64,000 nt of DNA from Mycoplasmopsis columbinasalis (GCF_900660705.1 NZ_LR215043.1:496001-560000); one strand, 5' to 3'; shown: positions 47,618-60,071, counted from the stretch's first letter. The notes: generated by a model not told the origin, from the letters alone. Made by a program: numbers and translations.

Positions 47618-49951
47618 CTATTTTTTGTTGTAATAATCATTAATAAGTTGAATGGTTTCTGCTTCAGCAGTAATTCTTAAAGTAGGGTAGTTTTTATCAT
47701 CTTTGAGGAATTCATCAATTTGTTTAATTTCATAAACTTTGAATTTAGTTTGCAATTCATCAACAATGTGCTTGATGTGTGTTTGTGGTTCGAGTTCAAA
47801 AGTTAAGTCAATTGATTTAAATGGTTCGTTGTTGTATTCAGCAAAGAGTGTTGTTTTTTTAGTTTGTTTTGGAGTTTTGAATTCAGCTACAACTAAACCA
47901 TATTTATCAAAGGTCGGAATGAATTTACCAACTCAACCTATAAACTTACCATCTTGATAAATTTTTGCTGATACTTTAGGATGCACTAACTCATTGTCAG
48001 TAAATGGCGCAAATGAGAGATTATTCGTACCTAAAAAATTAGTTACATCTTGTTTTAATTCTTGGACTGATTTCACTGATGACACTAAGCCATAGACATA
48101 TTCGTTATAGTTAATCATTCCATTTTCAAATAAGTTAAAAGATGTAATTTTACGTTTAAGGTTGTACTCGGCGACTTCAAGTAACGAAGGTAAAATTGAA
48201 TTTCTAACTACTTCGCGTTCGAGAGAAACAAAAGTTTTTAAGTTAACATCTTGTTCAAAAGCAAAAGGATTAAATTTATTCTTTTCTTTACTTGTTAAGC
48301 TAAAGGTTCTTACTTCTTGATATCCAGCACCTGCAAGTTTTTCTTTGTCAACATTTCTAGTTTGAACTTCATAGTTTCTTAATTTTGGAGCTTGTGAAAC
48401 AAATGAATCATAATTTGTGAATCTAAATAGTTCTTCAATAATGTCTTCAGTTGACTTAACGTCATTTCTATATAATGGCGCGTAAATATCCGTGTTTGCA
48501 GATAGCCGTTCTGCTTTAATACGTTTTTTGCCAGTAGTACGATTTAAAAACAAGAAGCCTAATTTTTCTAGTTTATCAGCAGCATCTTTGAATTGCAATT
48601 TCGCCTTGTTTTCAGAAACGTTTGCATATAAAGCTAAAGTTTTTGGATTGAAACGAATTTTTCTACTTTTTGGAAGGAAAGAATGTTTTTTCAATTCAGC
48701 ATCATTTTTTCAAGTTAAATACTCGTTAAAATTTTTGCCAGCTAAAGTTGGCGCAATTTTAGCAGTAGCCAACCCATCTAAAGCACCTTGATTTTTTATA
48801 AAATCAAAAACTCTTAATAAGGTGTGTCCGCTAATACCACGAGCGCCTTGTACTGAAGCAGATGAATCGATTTTAATTTGTTTAGCTGCTTGCCTAATTT
48901 TTTTCGAATCAAAAGTACCGATTTCAAAAACAACTTTTTGAGTTTGCGCAGTAACTGCAGAATTTTCTAAACCCATTACCGATGCGATTGAAATTGGTTT
49001 GTTTTCGTCACGCACGATAATTACATCTTTGACATCAACTTCTTTTTTACCTAAAATTTCAAGTTTGCCCGTGTATAGTTCACACCAAAGTTTTTTGCCA
49101 ATTTTAGTCGCATCATAAGCATGCACTGGTGTACCAAGCAACAACAATGCTAAGTTAGTCATATCAATAGCTCAAATGTTTTTAACTTCAATATGGTGTT
49201 TTGCTAAAAGTAATAAATTTGCAAATTTAGTTTGTGCATTTTTGACATCAACTTCAAAAAACATTAAGTGTTGATTGAATTCGCTTACCTTTGCAATTTT
49301 AATGTCTGCTTGATTTACTTTAAAACTCTTTGTTATAGGTTTATTGGTTCACAGTAATTCAGGAACAGTAACTCCATATTCAGCAGCAATTTCGTCAACT
49401 AAAGTTGCATAAGAATTGACATCAGAACGATTTGCTGGGGTTGTAATATCAAAAATAAAGTCATTTAGGTCAAAAAATTCAAGTGGGTCAGTAGTTAAAT
49501 TTAGTTCAGGAAACTCACTTGTGTTTAGCATAACCAAATCATCTTCTGAGTAGGGTAAGTATTTAACGTCATAACCTAATTCAGGAAAACCAGATAACAT
49601 TCCTTGTGAAGCTACACCTGCCATCATTTTGGTGGTAAAAGTAATTTCACCTAGTTTAGCGCCCTCAACAAAAGCAACTGCTCAGTAGCCAACTTGCGCG
49701 TTAGTTGCTACGGTTTGAATAGTCACATTGCCAGTAGCAGTTTCAAGTTGCACTACATTTAAGTTTTTGCTATTTGGATTTGGTTTGACATCAAGCACCT
49801 TACCAAATTTAATTCCTTGTGCTTGGCTAAACGGGGTAACACTTTCTACTTCATAACCTAAACGGTTAAAAATATTTTCTAATTCATCTTTTGAAATTGG
49901 GTTGGTTTGTAATTGCAAAAATTTATTGACTTGCTTAAGCGAAACTAACAT
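47618..49951 (-). CDS. pheT: Phenylalanyl-tRNA synthetase beta subunit
   Basis: The 777-residue beta subunit has an N-terminal EMAP-type tRNA-binding domain ([20 protein letters not shown], about residues 43-62), a B3/B4 region, B5, the catalytic-like core, and a C-terminal anticodon-binding domain reached only through a TGA-encoded Trp. It works as an alpha2beta2 enzyme with PheS. Mycoplasma PheRS is reported to have lost editing in some species; I cannot judge that from the sequence alone. ung lies between pheT and pheS, an unusual order. Confidence 0.93.
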
Positions 49952-49963
49952 ATTTATTCCTTT

Positions 49964-50628
49964 CTATCGAGTTGAAAAATCAATTTTTTTGCCTGGTCCG
50001 AGTAAATCGTTTATTTCTTTAAAAATTTGAGATGTTTTAAAAGGCCTTTTTCCTTTATCTCAACCTAAAGGTGAGGGATGTGAAGCAAACAAGACATCCT
50101 TTTTGGTATAAGGTCATACATACTTGTTTCAAAATTCCATTGCCGCGTTACCTAAACAAACACAAATCAAATCAGGTTTGTGGTGCAAAATTTCGACAAT
50201 TAACGCGCCTACATATTCGTGTCAACCAAGGTTATGATGACTTAAAGGCGCATTCACTCTAGAAGTTAAACAAGTATTAAGTAGTAACACACCTTGTTGT
50301 GCTCAGGATTCTAGAGAATTTGTTGTGAATGTTGCTGTGGGATAGGATGATTTGATAACTTTAAAAATATTATCGAGACTTTTGGGGCGCTCTGCTTGTC
50401 GTGTTGAAAAAGCTAAACCATCAGCAGCATTTTCGCCAGGATAAGGGTCTTGGCCGAGAATCAAAACTTTCAAATCCATTACATTACAATAGTTGCCAAA
50501 ACGGAATCAGTCACGGTAATGTGGTGTAATTTGGTGAGTTTTAAGTTCAGCTTTTAAATTTGCTTTTAATTGACTGAAATCGTATTTTTGTAATACTCGT
50601 TGGTGCAAAATTGAAAAACTTCGATTCA

Positions 50629-50629
<1 letters not shown>
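49964..50629 (-). CDS. ung: Uracil-DNA glycosylase
   Basis: This 221-residue family 1 UDG removes uracil from DNA in base-excision repair. The water-activating motif GQDPYP is at residues 59-64 with Asp61, and HPSPLG near residue 190 is the DNA-intercalation loop. Because TGA codons break the gene into short pieces, it is easy to miss. Its ATG overlaps the pheS stop (TAATG on the minus strand), and pheT begins 12 bases after its end, so it is cotranscribed with both PheRS subunits. Confidence 0.95.
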
Positions 50630-51576
<947 letters not shown>

Positions 51577-51578
51577 AA

Positions 51579-52799
51579 TTATTCTCCTTCGTTTTGAATT
51601 CGTTTTAATTCTTGATATCACTCTTTAAATTTTTTAGAGTCGTTGTCACTAAAATCAATAAACTGCTTGTTTTTAATTTCATTTGGTAAATACTGCTGTT
51701 TTACAAGACTATTCGGAAAATCGTGTGGATATTTATAACCTAAGCCATCACCTAAATACTTCGCGGAAGCATAATGAGCATCTTTGAGGTGTTTTGGTAC
51801 TTCAAAAACGTTTCCTTGGTCAACAAAATTGTTTAACTCACCAATACTTTTTACAACTGTATTACTTTTAGGCGCAAGCGCCACAGTAATTATTGCAAAA
51901 TAAATCGGTAAATTAGCCTCTGGAAAACCTAACTTTTCCACCGCATCAAAAGCTGCATCGATTCGCATAGGTAAATTTGAGTCTGCTAAACCAACATCTT
52001 CATAAGCAGCACAAGTCAATCTTCTAAACAAACCGTGATAGTCGCCTGACTTGAGTATAAGTGTTCCTCAGTAAAGCGCAGCATCAACATCACTACCACG
52101 TAACGACTTATGAAATGCTGATAAAAAGTGATAGTGTGCATCGGCATCTTTATCGCTATAAAAATTTATATTAGGAATAATCTTTTTAATTTGTGTTTCC
52201 GTAATTTCTTCGTCCTTACTGCTCACAAGAGAAATTAGTTGCAAATTATTAATAGCTGAGCGGTAATCTCCGTTGGAGACTTTGACTAAATTCTTTAAGT
52301 TTTGGTCTGAAATTTTTAAGTCGAGAAAATAAGTTTCTTTGACTTTTTTAAGTCCTAAAAAAATGTCTTCTTCACTAATTTTATTAAACTGTCGAATTTG
52401 CATTCTGCTTCTAAGGGCCGGGTTAACGCGAAAATAAGGATTTTCAGTTGTGGTGGCATAAACTATAATTTTGTCTGCTTCTAAATAAGAAAGTAAGATA
52501 TCTTGTTTATCTTTATTAAGTCTGTGAATTTCGTCCAAAATAATAATGTCTTTGGTCTCTAATAATTCTTGCAAATCTTTTTTTGAATCAATTGTTGCAT
52601 TAAAAAAACCATAACTTAAACCTAAATCATTAGCTAAAGCAACTGCGGCGCTTGTTTTACCAGTTCCGCTTTCGCCGTAAAAAATGAAACTAAAGTGTAA
52701 TTGGTTTTGAGCAACTTTTTTTAATAAGTCCGTAACTTGTGGCTGCCCAATTACGTCATTTAGTGTTTTGGGTCTAAGTTCATTGGCTAAATTTTTCAT
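51579..52799 (-). CDS. rarA: Replication-associated recombination protein A (RarA/MgsA)
   Basis: This 406-residue clamp-loader-like AAA+ ATPase acts at stalled replication forks. Walker A GESGTGKT is at residues 42-49 and Walker B IIILDEIHRL near 85-94, with TTENPYFRVNPALRSRM as sensor/arginine-finger region. The C-terminal oligomerisation domain has LTCAAYEDVGLADSNLP. It is read through several TGA codons. It heads the rarA-pheS-ung-pheT-glyA operon after a 93-base gap that probably holds the promoter. Confidence 0.92.
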
Positions 52800-52892
52800 A
52801 ATTTAAATTTTACTTAGAATTCTATTATTAAGATAAATAATAAAAATTTCATCACTTAAAAAACTAGAGTTTAGGAGAGGGTAGTGTCTAAT

Positions 52893-54611
52893 TTATTTTT
52901 TAAGAAATTCTTTATTAAAAATTTTTTCCGCAATATGTTTAGGAACAACTTTCGAAAGTTCTTCTACAGAAGCATTATATATGTCACTATAAGATTTAAA
53001 ATGACTTAGTAATCTATTTTCCATCATTTCGCCTAAACCTTTAATCGAACGCAATTTTCCATCTAGAGATGAAATTCTATGGCGAGTTCGAAAATGTTCT
53101 TTTGCGAAGCGATCAACTTCTATTTGCATTTCTGCTAAAAAAGAAAAAAGTTTTTTATCTGCAATTTCAACTTCCTCACGTTCTAAGTTAATCAATGCTC
53201 TTGTTCTGTGTTTGTCATCTTTTACAAGCCCAACTAAAGGAATATCTAAATCTAGAAAGTTCAAAACTTTTTGTACAGCATTAACTTGTTGAAGTCCGCC
53301 ATCAACAATAATTAGCGATGGCAAAACATTGAAGTTAAGATTTCGTAAATATTTTTCAGCAGTCATTTTCATATATTGGACATCAGCGTGTTGATCAATT
53401 AAATTTTCGTGATTATATTTTCGGTAAAGACTTTTACTTTTTACACCATCAATATAAACAACTGCTACTCCAATTGGGTTTGTATTATTCAAATTTGAAT
53501 TATCAAATAAAACAATTTGCTTTAAATCTTTAACAGGTACATATGTTTTAAGCAACTCTAACATTGCTTGCGCTTCTCTAGCTTTGTCTTTAATTTGTAA
53601 ATGATTATTTTTGTAATATTCATCAATGTTTTGTAAACCCAAACTTAAAATTTGAGCATTAATACCAGTTTTTGGGAGAATAAATTTTTGCGAAAGATTT
53701 GAAAAATCAAATTCAAAATCACTGATGTTAATGTTTGAAATAATTTTGTTAGGTATCAAATTTAAATTGTAAAAACGGTTCACAAACGTTTCAAAAGTGT
53801 GTTTTAAGTCAATTTTAATTGGTATTGTGTAAAACTCACGGTGAATCAAAATTCCATAACGATAAAAAATTATGTTTATATAAAGAAAGTTATCAATTTC
53901 TTTAGCTGAAAACACGTCGATGTCACTTATTTCTTTTAATTCAATAACTTGGTTTTCGTTTAATTTTTTCAAATAAGTTCAACAATCTTTTAAATCTTTA
54001 GCGATAGCAAATTGATTATTATCTGCAGCTTCATACATTTTCCTTTCTAATTCATTAATATATGAGCTGTTGAATTTTAAAATTCCTTTGATTTTTTCGA
54101 ATTTTTCTTTTCAAAATTCATAGTCATCATTTTTTATATATAGACCTTTTTCATAAAAAGCTTCTCTTTCTAATAATTTTAAAATTGGTCTGGCTCCATA
54201 TCCATTCGGAAAAGGGCCAAAATAGAAAGAAGTTGGCGAATCGCTATGCTTAACTTTAAAAGAAAGATTAATGAAAAGTTTTTGTTTTAATTCAACTTTA
54301 ATATATGGATATTTCTTGTCATCACGAAGCAAAATATTGTAGACTGGATTATATTTGCTGATAAATTGGCGTTCTAACAGTAAGGCTTCCTTATCATTGT
54401 TGACGACAAAAACTTCAAAATCAGCAATGTCTTGGACTAATTTTGAAGTTTTGTATGAATTTTCTGCTCCCTCAAAATATTGATGCATTCTATTTCTGAG
54501 GTTTTTTGCTTTTCCGACGTAAACCACTTCATCTTCGGCATTTTTTCAAAGATAAATTCCTGCAGAAGTGGTAACACCTTTAAGTTTTTTAAGTATTTCT
54601 TCTTTTGTCAT
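52893..54611 (-). CDS. uvrC: Excinuclease ABC subunit C
   Basis: The 572-residue UvrC makes both incisions in nucleotide-excision repair after UvrAB finds damage. The N-terminal GIY-YIG nuclease domain shows GIYLWKNAEDEVVYVGKAKNL (split here by a TGA-encoded Trp). The middle UvrB-binding segment has ERKMYEAADNNQFAIAKDLKD. The RNase H-like domain has LFDNSNLNNTNPIGVAVVY and VDGGLQQVNA, and the C-terminus has a helix-hairpin-helix (IKGLGEMMENRLLSHF). Its ATG is 8 bases after the trxA stop, so it is in the dnaE operon. Confidence 0.94.
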
Positions 54612-54619
54612 TATTTGGA

Positions 54620-54961
54620 TTAGTCAATATAGTTTTCAATGAATTGAGCAAGAAGTTCTTTAGGATAGTATTCGTAGCAAGTTTTTTGAATTTGATTGTT
54701 TTTAACAAAAACAAAAGTAGGAACTTTTAAAACTTGTCATTTAGAAGTAGGATCTCTAAAAATACCCGCTTCTTCCGCATCAATTTCTAAAAAAATGACA
54801 TTTTCATTTTGTTTATAATCATCAATAAGTGCATTTACTATAGGTTGCATCATTTTGCAGTCACCACATCACGTTACGGAAAATTCAATAAAAAATAATT
54901 TATTTTTATTTTCTGGCAAGAGTAAAATGTTGTCTAACTCTTTAAAACTTATTTTTTTCAT
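54620..54961 (-). CDS. Thioredoxin-like protein with WCGDC active site
   Basis: This 113-residue thioredoxin-fold protein has active site WCGDC at residues 31-35 (the first Trp is TGA) and a cis-Pro region KVPTF near residue 85. Classical thioredoxin has WCGPC, so Pro to Asp should alter redox potential. It has no signal peptide and is therefore a cytoplasmic disulfide reductase or related protein. It lies between the exonuclease and uvrC genes with gaps of 12 and 8 bases. Because of TGA codons only an antisense frame appears open here under the standard code. Confidence 0.88.
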
Positions 54962-54973
54962 AATTTCTCCTAT

Positions 54974-55867
54974 TTATCATTTTATAGTAAAGTTTTTTAT
55001 TCTATTTGCTATTGACTTTAGTTCGAGATCTTCGAGCATCTTGATTGCGTCAGTTAAGTCACCATCAAAAAAATTTATACATTGACCAAGTGAATAATCA
55101 ATTTGAACATCTTTGTTTAAAGTCGCTATTTTTTTATAAAAAAAAGCTAATTCCTTTTCGTTTTCTAGATTTTCGCGCAATTTGCTTTTAATTTCATCAA
55201 TGTTTTTATAAATAGAATCAATATTGCCAAATTTTTGTAATAAAGTTATTGCCTTTTTCTCACCGATTTGATTCACACCCGGAATGTTATCTGAAGAGTC
55301 TCCTGCTAGACCTTTGAAATCAGGAATTTGATTCGGAAATAAATTAAAAATTTGGAAGAAATTTTGATTGGAAATAATTTTATAAGGGTTTTCGTAATCC
55401 GTTTTTCCTGTTTGAACTATAGTTACATTTTCGTCAACAAGTTGAAGCAAATCCTTATCATTTGAAAAAACATAGTAATGAAAACCTGGGTTCTTTGTAA
55501 AAGTGGCAATTATATCGTCCGCTTCATCTCCCTCGTGTTGAAGTCAAAAACAATTTAATTTTGTGAGTAATACTTTTAAAATATCGAACTGACTAAAAAG
55601 AATTTCTGGCGTTTTACTTCGACCTTCTTTGTAGTTTGCGAATTCTTGTTTTCGTCAAGTTTGCGAACTTGCATCAAAAGCAATCATTAAATGTGTTGGG
55701 TTAATATAGTCCAAAATTTTGAACAAAGATTTTAAAAAGACATAAATTGCATTTGTGTAAATACCCTTACTATTTTTTAAAATTTTTTCAGGTACATTCG
55801 GATTATACGTTGCATAAAATGACTTAAACATTAATAAATTTCCGTCTATTAATAGAAATTTGTTCAT
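54974..55867 (-). CDS. Stand-alone 5'-3' exonuclease (PolA N-domain type)
   Basis: The 297-residue protein corresponds to the 5' nuclease domain of DNA polymerase I, with no polymerase domain. Metal-binding motifs are visible: LIDGNLLMFKSFYA at the N-terminus, MIAFDAS, GDEADDIIA, SNDKDLLQLV, and the H3TH region GLAGDSSDNIPGVNQIG. It should remove RNA primers and flaps, as in other mollicutes that lack full PolA. The start is 1 base after the dnaE stop. The final TGA is Trp and the real stop is TAA at 54974-54976. Confidence 0.92.
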
Positions 55868-55868
55868 T

Positions 55869-58832
55869 TTAAATAATTCCTTTTCAATCTAACACTTGTG
55901 GATTTTTATTCGCTTTGTTTCATTCTATTTTCAGTTCTACTACCTTATATGTGGTAATACCGTTAAATTTTTCTTTCAGATAAGAACTTAAGAAAAACCT
56001 CATTGTTTTTGAAGTGTCCTTACAAATTAGTGTGTAAAAGTTCTTGCCAGAGTTCTTTTTTAATGAAACAAATTCAACAACGTACAAACTTGGAGGCTGA
56101 CCATATTTAATTTCATTCAATCTTTTTGGATAGTTTTTTTCGTAAATTCGCGAATAAACAGCGTTAAAAGTCGTTCCTAAAGCTTCTTCTTCACAAGTTT
56201 TTTCGTAATCAATTTCATTAATAGTAAGCGCCTTATTATTCATTAATTCTTCGACGCTTTTAAGTGCCTGTGCTTGTTGAATATAAAATGTATAAGGATC
56301 ATCAAGGTTTTTTGGTGGTTTAGGTAGTGAGTCGATAACGTTGTTAAAAATATAAAGTACATTTTTAATTGTGTTAAAGTCTCTAAACACATTAGCTTTG
56401 ATTAAAGTTTCGATGTGGTTGTTTTTAATATCAGCAGCTTTTAATCTTAATAATGTTTCGATGAGGTTTTGCGAATATTCCTTGTGTATAGACTTATCCG
56501 CAACAATTTTCTTTACACTTTCAGCTCCAAAACCCTTAATAATATTGAAAGGCAAGTAAAGTTTATTATTGTGAACTTCACATTTTTTCGAAGAGTAAAA
56601 AATGTTTGGAGATTCAACAGCAAAACCCATTTCTTGCGCTTCTTGAACATACTGAATAATCGTATCTTGCGATTGTGAATTATTTGAAACTAAAGCTTTG
56701 TAGAAAAACGCAGGATAATAGCACTTGTAAAAAGCCATTTTAATAGTTAAATATGCATAACTTACTGCGTGTGACTTGTTAAAACCATAAAGACCAAAAA
56801 GTTTGATGTTTTCGTAAATTTCATTAGCAAATTCATGGCTCAATCCATTTTGTACAGCGCCCGCAATAAATTTACTTTGATACTCTTGAATTAATTCTTC
56901 ATTTTTCTTGCTAATTGCACGTCGCAAGAAATCTGCTTCTCCAGGCGACATCAAAGCTACTTTTTGCGCAATTTGCGTTATCTGTTCTTGGTAAACAATA
57001 ATTCCATAAGTTTTTTCAACGATTGCATTGTAATTTCTTTCGACTTTTGGATAATCAACTTTTTCATTCTTACGTTGAGCATAAGTATCAATGTAATTTT
57101 TTGGTCCAGGTCTAAAAAGAGAAATTACCGCGTATAAATCGTCAAAAACTTCCAGTTTAACTTTTTTAATAGTACTTTTCATTCCGTTTGATTCAAGCTG
57201 AAAAATTCCTTCAGTATAACCATCATTTAACATCATTAAAACGCTTGGATCGTTAATTACTCTTGAATCTCTTTTGTATAAGGAATCAAACCTTGCTTCG
57301 ACGGGAATTTCCGCTTCAATATCAGCAATTTCAGTCAATGTTTTTAAACCAAGCAAATCAATTTTTAAGAAACCAAATTCTTCAATGTGTTTCATTGATA
57401 ATTGAACTTGTAAAAAATTCATATCAGAAACTTCGAATGCAGGCAAATCTTTTAAAATTGGCGTGTTAGCAACGATTAAACCAGCTGGATGGTAACCATA
57501 TTGTCTTGGCAGGCCTTCAAGTTGTACAGCTAATTCATATAAATTAGGATGTTGTTGAATTGCATCACGAAAAGCGAAGTTTTGCGCGTAAGTTTCAGCC
57601 AAGGTTGCGTTAAAAGGAATTAGCTTCGAAATTCTGTTAACTTCTGCAACTGAAATTCCTAGTGTTCGCGCTACATCTCGAATTGAATTTTTTGCTCCCA
57701 TAGTTTGGAAAGTGCTAATCAAAGCAGTATTAGCATAACCATATTTTTGTTGTACATATTCAAAAACTTCATTTCTGCGATCATCTTGAATGTCAATATC
57801 AATATCAGGTCAAGTTTTTCGATCGGGATTTAAAAATCTTTCAAACAAAAGATCATATTTCAGGGGGTTTACGTCAGTAATTCCTAACAGATAAGACACA
57901 AGAGAACCAGCAGCACTGCCACGTCCAGGACCAATAGCAATGTTTTGACTTTTAGCTCATTTAATTAAATCTTGAATAATTAAAAAGTAATTAATAAAAC
58001 CAAAATCTCGAATAACTTTACGTTCATAATTTAGTCTTTGCAACCAAGAGTCATACTCTTCTAATTCATCAATTCTCGCTCTGACACTTTCTTCAAGTAA
58101 TTTGTTAAAGTAACTTTCGGCTTCTTGGTCGGTGAAATTGTTAAAGTGTGCTAAATTTAAATTTTTCTTTTCAAAAGTAACATTACAATTAATCACAATT
58201 TCGTTAATACGATTAAAAATTATAGTATCAGTGTCATTGCTAAATTCGTTATCATAATCGGGGAAATCAATTTGTGAAACAGGTAAATTACCGATTTTTT
58301 GTAAAGTTTTAAGTGCTTGGTTTTGACTGGCGAACAAAATTTTATTTTCCCGCACAACAATTTCATTATTTGATAACGCTTTGTATTTTCTGATAGTATA
58401 AAAATTAGAATTTTTTTCAAAAAAATCCGAATACATATTGCGATTGTCCAGAGTATAAAAACCTTTTGAAGGGTGATCAATTAAATAAAGATTGTCGTCG
58501 TCTTGAAATTTTTCAATAGGCACTGGTCCATGTTTGTTGACAAAATGAATTAATTCATTAAGACGTTGGTATCCAACGTTGTTTTTTGCTAATAACACTA
58601 TTCTATAGACATAATTGTTAATTATAGTATCTAAATCAACACCAATAATTGGTTTAATTTTGTACTTTTTGCAAGCATCCAAAAATTCACCAAGTGCAAA
58701 TAAATTATTGTGATCGGTTAAAGCGACAGCACTTACTCCATTTTTGGCATTGGTTTTTACTAAATCTTCAACACTTATTAAAGAATCTAAAAAAGAATAA
58801 TGTGTTTGGTTATACAAATGAATTAATTTCAT
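55869..58832 (-). CDS. dnaE: DNA polymerase III alpha subunit DnaE
   Basis: The 987-residue replicative polymerase begins with a PHP domain ([29 protein letters not shown]). The palm contains [24 protein letters not shown] and the catalytic PDIDID near residues 342-347. Fingers/HhH elements include [14 protein letters not shown] and [17 protein letters not shown] chose the ATG at 58830-58832 because CGGGGAATT lies just upstream. An earlier in-frame ATG would extend it by 17 residues without a site. Firmicute-type genomes usually also have PolC, not seen here. First gene of the dnaE-exonuclease-trx-uvrC operon. Confidence 0.95.
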
Positions 58833-58854
58833 AATTCCCCGTTTCTGATATAAT

Positions 58855-58912
58855 AAACTGCGAGCCGACATTGAGTATGTCAATGCAAGATCTGTTTTAC
58901 AGATTTTTTTAT
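58855..58912 (+). ncRNA. Possible small RNA divergent from dnaE
   Basis: On the plus strand a perfect TATAAT (58849-58854) is followed by about 55 bases containing two hairpins. The first is CATTGA/TCAATG with loop GTATG. The second is ATCTGT/ACAGAT (58890-58904) followed by TTTTTTAT, a typical terminator. No plus-strand gene upstream needs this terminator. It would be antisense to the dnaE leader. The structure could instead belong to the dnaE 5' leader. There is no conserved family that I recognise. Confidence 0.35.
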
Positions 58913-59045
58913 ATCTTAATAACTAATATTAAGTATATGCAAAAATAAAAAAATCATTGCATTTGCTCACTAAATTAAGTTAGACAAGTTTGAAAATTCC
59001 AAGCGAGAAAATTTATATTTTATTTTCTTAAAAAATAGAATATAG

Positions 59046-59054
59046 TGCTATAAT
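59046..59054 (+). promoter_or_regulatory. Extended -10 promoter of the tRNA cluster
   Basis: TGCTATAAT, identical to the 5S rRNA promoter core, lies 30 bases before the first tRNA. No clear -35 is seen. Confidence 0.6.
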
Positions 59055-59084
59055 AACTTTTGCTTTTTAGTACCTTTAAAAAGC

Positions 59085-59161
59085 GGAGAAGTAGCTCAGC
59101 TTGGTAGAGCGCTTGGTTTGGGACCAAGTGGTCGCAGGTTCAAATCCTGTCTTCTTCACCA
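59085..59161 (+). tRNA. tRNA-Pro(TGG)
   Basis: Complete cloverleaf with acceptor GGAGAAG/CTTCTTC, anticodon loop TTTGGGA (TGG) and encoded CCA. Confidence 0.95.
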
Positions 59162-59166
59162 TTTAC

Positions 59167-59243
59167 GGGGGATTAGCTCATTTGGCTAGAGCACTTGCCT
59201 TGCACGCAAGGGGTGGTGGGTTCGAATCCCATATCCTCCACCA
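59167..59243 (+). tRNA. tRNA-Ala(TGC)
   Basis: Acceptor GGGGGAT/ATCCTCC, anticodon stem CTTGC/GCAAG with loop CTTGCAC (TGC), encoded CCA. Confidence 0.95.
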
Positions 59244-59247
59244 TTAT

Positions 59248-59324
59248 GGCGTTGTAGCTCAGTTGGTTAGAGCATCCGGTTCATACCCGGAAGGTCATGA
59301 GTTCGACTCTCATCGACGCTACCA
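59248..59324 (+). tRNA. tRNA-Met(CAT), elongator
   Basis: Anticodon stem TCCGG/CCGGA with loop TTCATAC. It lacks the three G-C pairs of the initiator, so I call it elongator. Acceptor GGCGTTG/CGACGCT, encoded CCA. Confidence 0.88.
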
Positions 59325-59350
59325 AAATATGGAATACCTAACGGTTATAC

Positions 59351-59426
59351 GGACCTATAGCTCAATGGTTAGAGCAACCGGCTCATAACCGGTTGGTTAC
59401 AGGTTCGAATCCTGTTGGGTCCACCA
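59351..59426 (+). tRNA. tRNA-Ile(CAT), lysidine type
   Basis: Acceptor GGACCTA with GGTCC at the 3' side and anticodon loop CTCATAA. The body matches the minor tRNA-Ile whose C34 is converted to lysidine by TilS, letting it read AUA. Annotation programs may call it Met. Confidence 0.8.
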
Positions 59427-59427
59427 G

Positions 59428-59520
59428 GGGTGATTACCCAAGTCTGGCTGAAGGGAGCAGTCTTGAAAACTGCCAGGGGCTTCACGGCCCGCGGGGGTTC
59501 GAATCCCTCATCACCCGCCA
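59428..59520 (+). tRNA. tRNA-Ser(TGA)
   Basis: Class II tRNA of 93 nt with a long variable arm, anticodon stem GCAGT/ACTGC with loop CTTGAAA (TGA), acceptor GGGTGAT/ATCACCC and discriminator G. Confidence 0.95.
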
Positions 59521-59551
59521 TTTGTTCCATGTGAACACCAGAACTTTACAT

Positions 59552-59628
59552 CGCGGGGTGGAGAAGTTAGGTATCTCGCAGGGCTCATAACCCTGAGGTC
59601 GTTGGTTCAAGTCCAACCCCCGCCACCA
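59552..59628 (+). tRNA. tRNA-fMet(CAT), initiator
   Basis: It starts with an unpaired C1 (C1-A72 type) and has three G-C pairs next to the loop (CAGGG CTCATAA CCCTG), both hallmarks of the initiator. Confidence 0.95.
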
Positions 59629-59632
59629 AAAT

Positions 59633-59709
59633 GGTCCAGTGGTAAAGTGGTTTAATACGCCTCCCTGTCACGGAGGAGATCGCGGGTTCAATTCCCGTCT
59701 GGACCGCCA
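59633..59709 (+). tRNA. tRNA-Asp(GTC)
   Basis: Anticodon stem CCTCC/GGAGG with loop CTGTCAC (GTC), acceptor GGTCCAG/CTGGACC, encoded CCA. Confidence 0.95.
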
Positions 59710-59710
59710 C

Positions 59711-59786
59711 GGCTCTGTAGCTCAGTTGGTAGAGCAACGGACTGAAGCTCCGTGTGTCGCTGGTTCGATTCCTGCCGGAGCCACCA
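59711..59786 (+). tRNA. tRNA-Phe(GAA)
   Basis: Anticodon stem ACGGA/TCCGT with loop CTGAAGC (GAA), encoded CCA. Last gene of the eight-gene cluster. Confidence 0.95.
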
Positions 59787-59799
59787 TATCGCTTCAATT

Positions 59800-59823
59800 A
59801 GTTCCTTTGAGGAACTTTTTTTT
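59800..59823 (+). terminator. Terminator of the tRNA cluster
   Basis: AGTTCCT/AGGAACT stem with a TTG loop followed by eight T, 14 bases after tRNA-Phe. Confidence 0.9.
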
Positions 59824-59862
59824 ATAAAGTTAATTAAATCGAACAAAATCAATTTGATTTTG

Positions 59863-59886
59863 AAACCTATATTATAGTGGTATTGG
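59863..59886 (+). promoter_or_regulatory. 24-base motif shared with the parE leader
   Basis: This stretch (CCTATATTATAGTGGTATTGG core) matches 38768-38791 at 21 of 24 positions, the three differences being transitions. It contains a -10-like TATTATAG and could be the promoter for tRNA-Ser(CGA) about 95 bases downstream. Confidence 0.4.
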
Positions 59887-59981
59887 CAAAATTGACTCGT
59901 AAAAATTGGCATCGTATTTTTACTAAATTCGCAGAAATAGTTTGTATTTTTAAACGATTCATTATATTATTAAAATAAGCA

Positions 59982-60071
59982 GGGTGATTACCCAAGAGGC
60001 CGACGGGAGCAGTCTCGAAAACTGTCAGGGATGCAAATCCCTCGAGGGTTCGAATCCCTCATCACCCGCCA
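59982..60071 (+). tRNA. tRNA-Ser(CGA)
   Basis: Class II tRNA with anticodon stem GCAGT/ACTGT and loop CTCGAAA (CGA). Acceptor, D-arm start and T-arm are nearly identical to tRNA-Ser(TGA) at 59428, suggesting duplication. It stands apart, beyond the cluster terminator. Confidence 0.94.

Noticed and set aside
59101-59388. Open frame across the tRNA cluster
   Set aside because: It is a translation of tRNA genes; phrases like VAQLVRASGS and GSNPV are well-known artefacts of tRNA sequence.
59585-59797. Minus-strand open frame in the tRNA cluster
   Set aside because: Same artefact on the opposite strand (GRNRTSDTRS, GLEPTTSGL).
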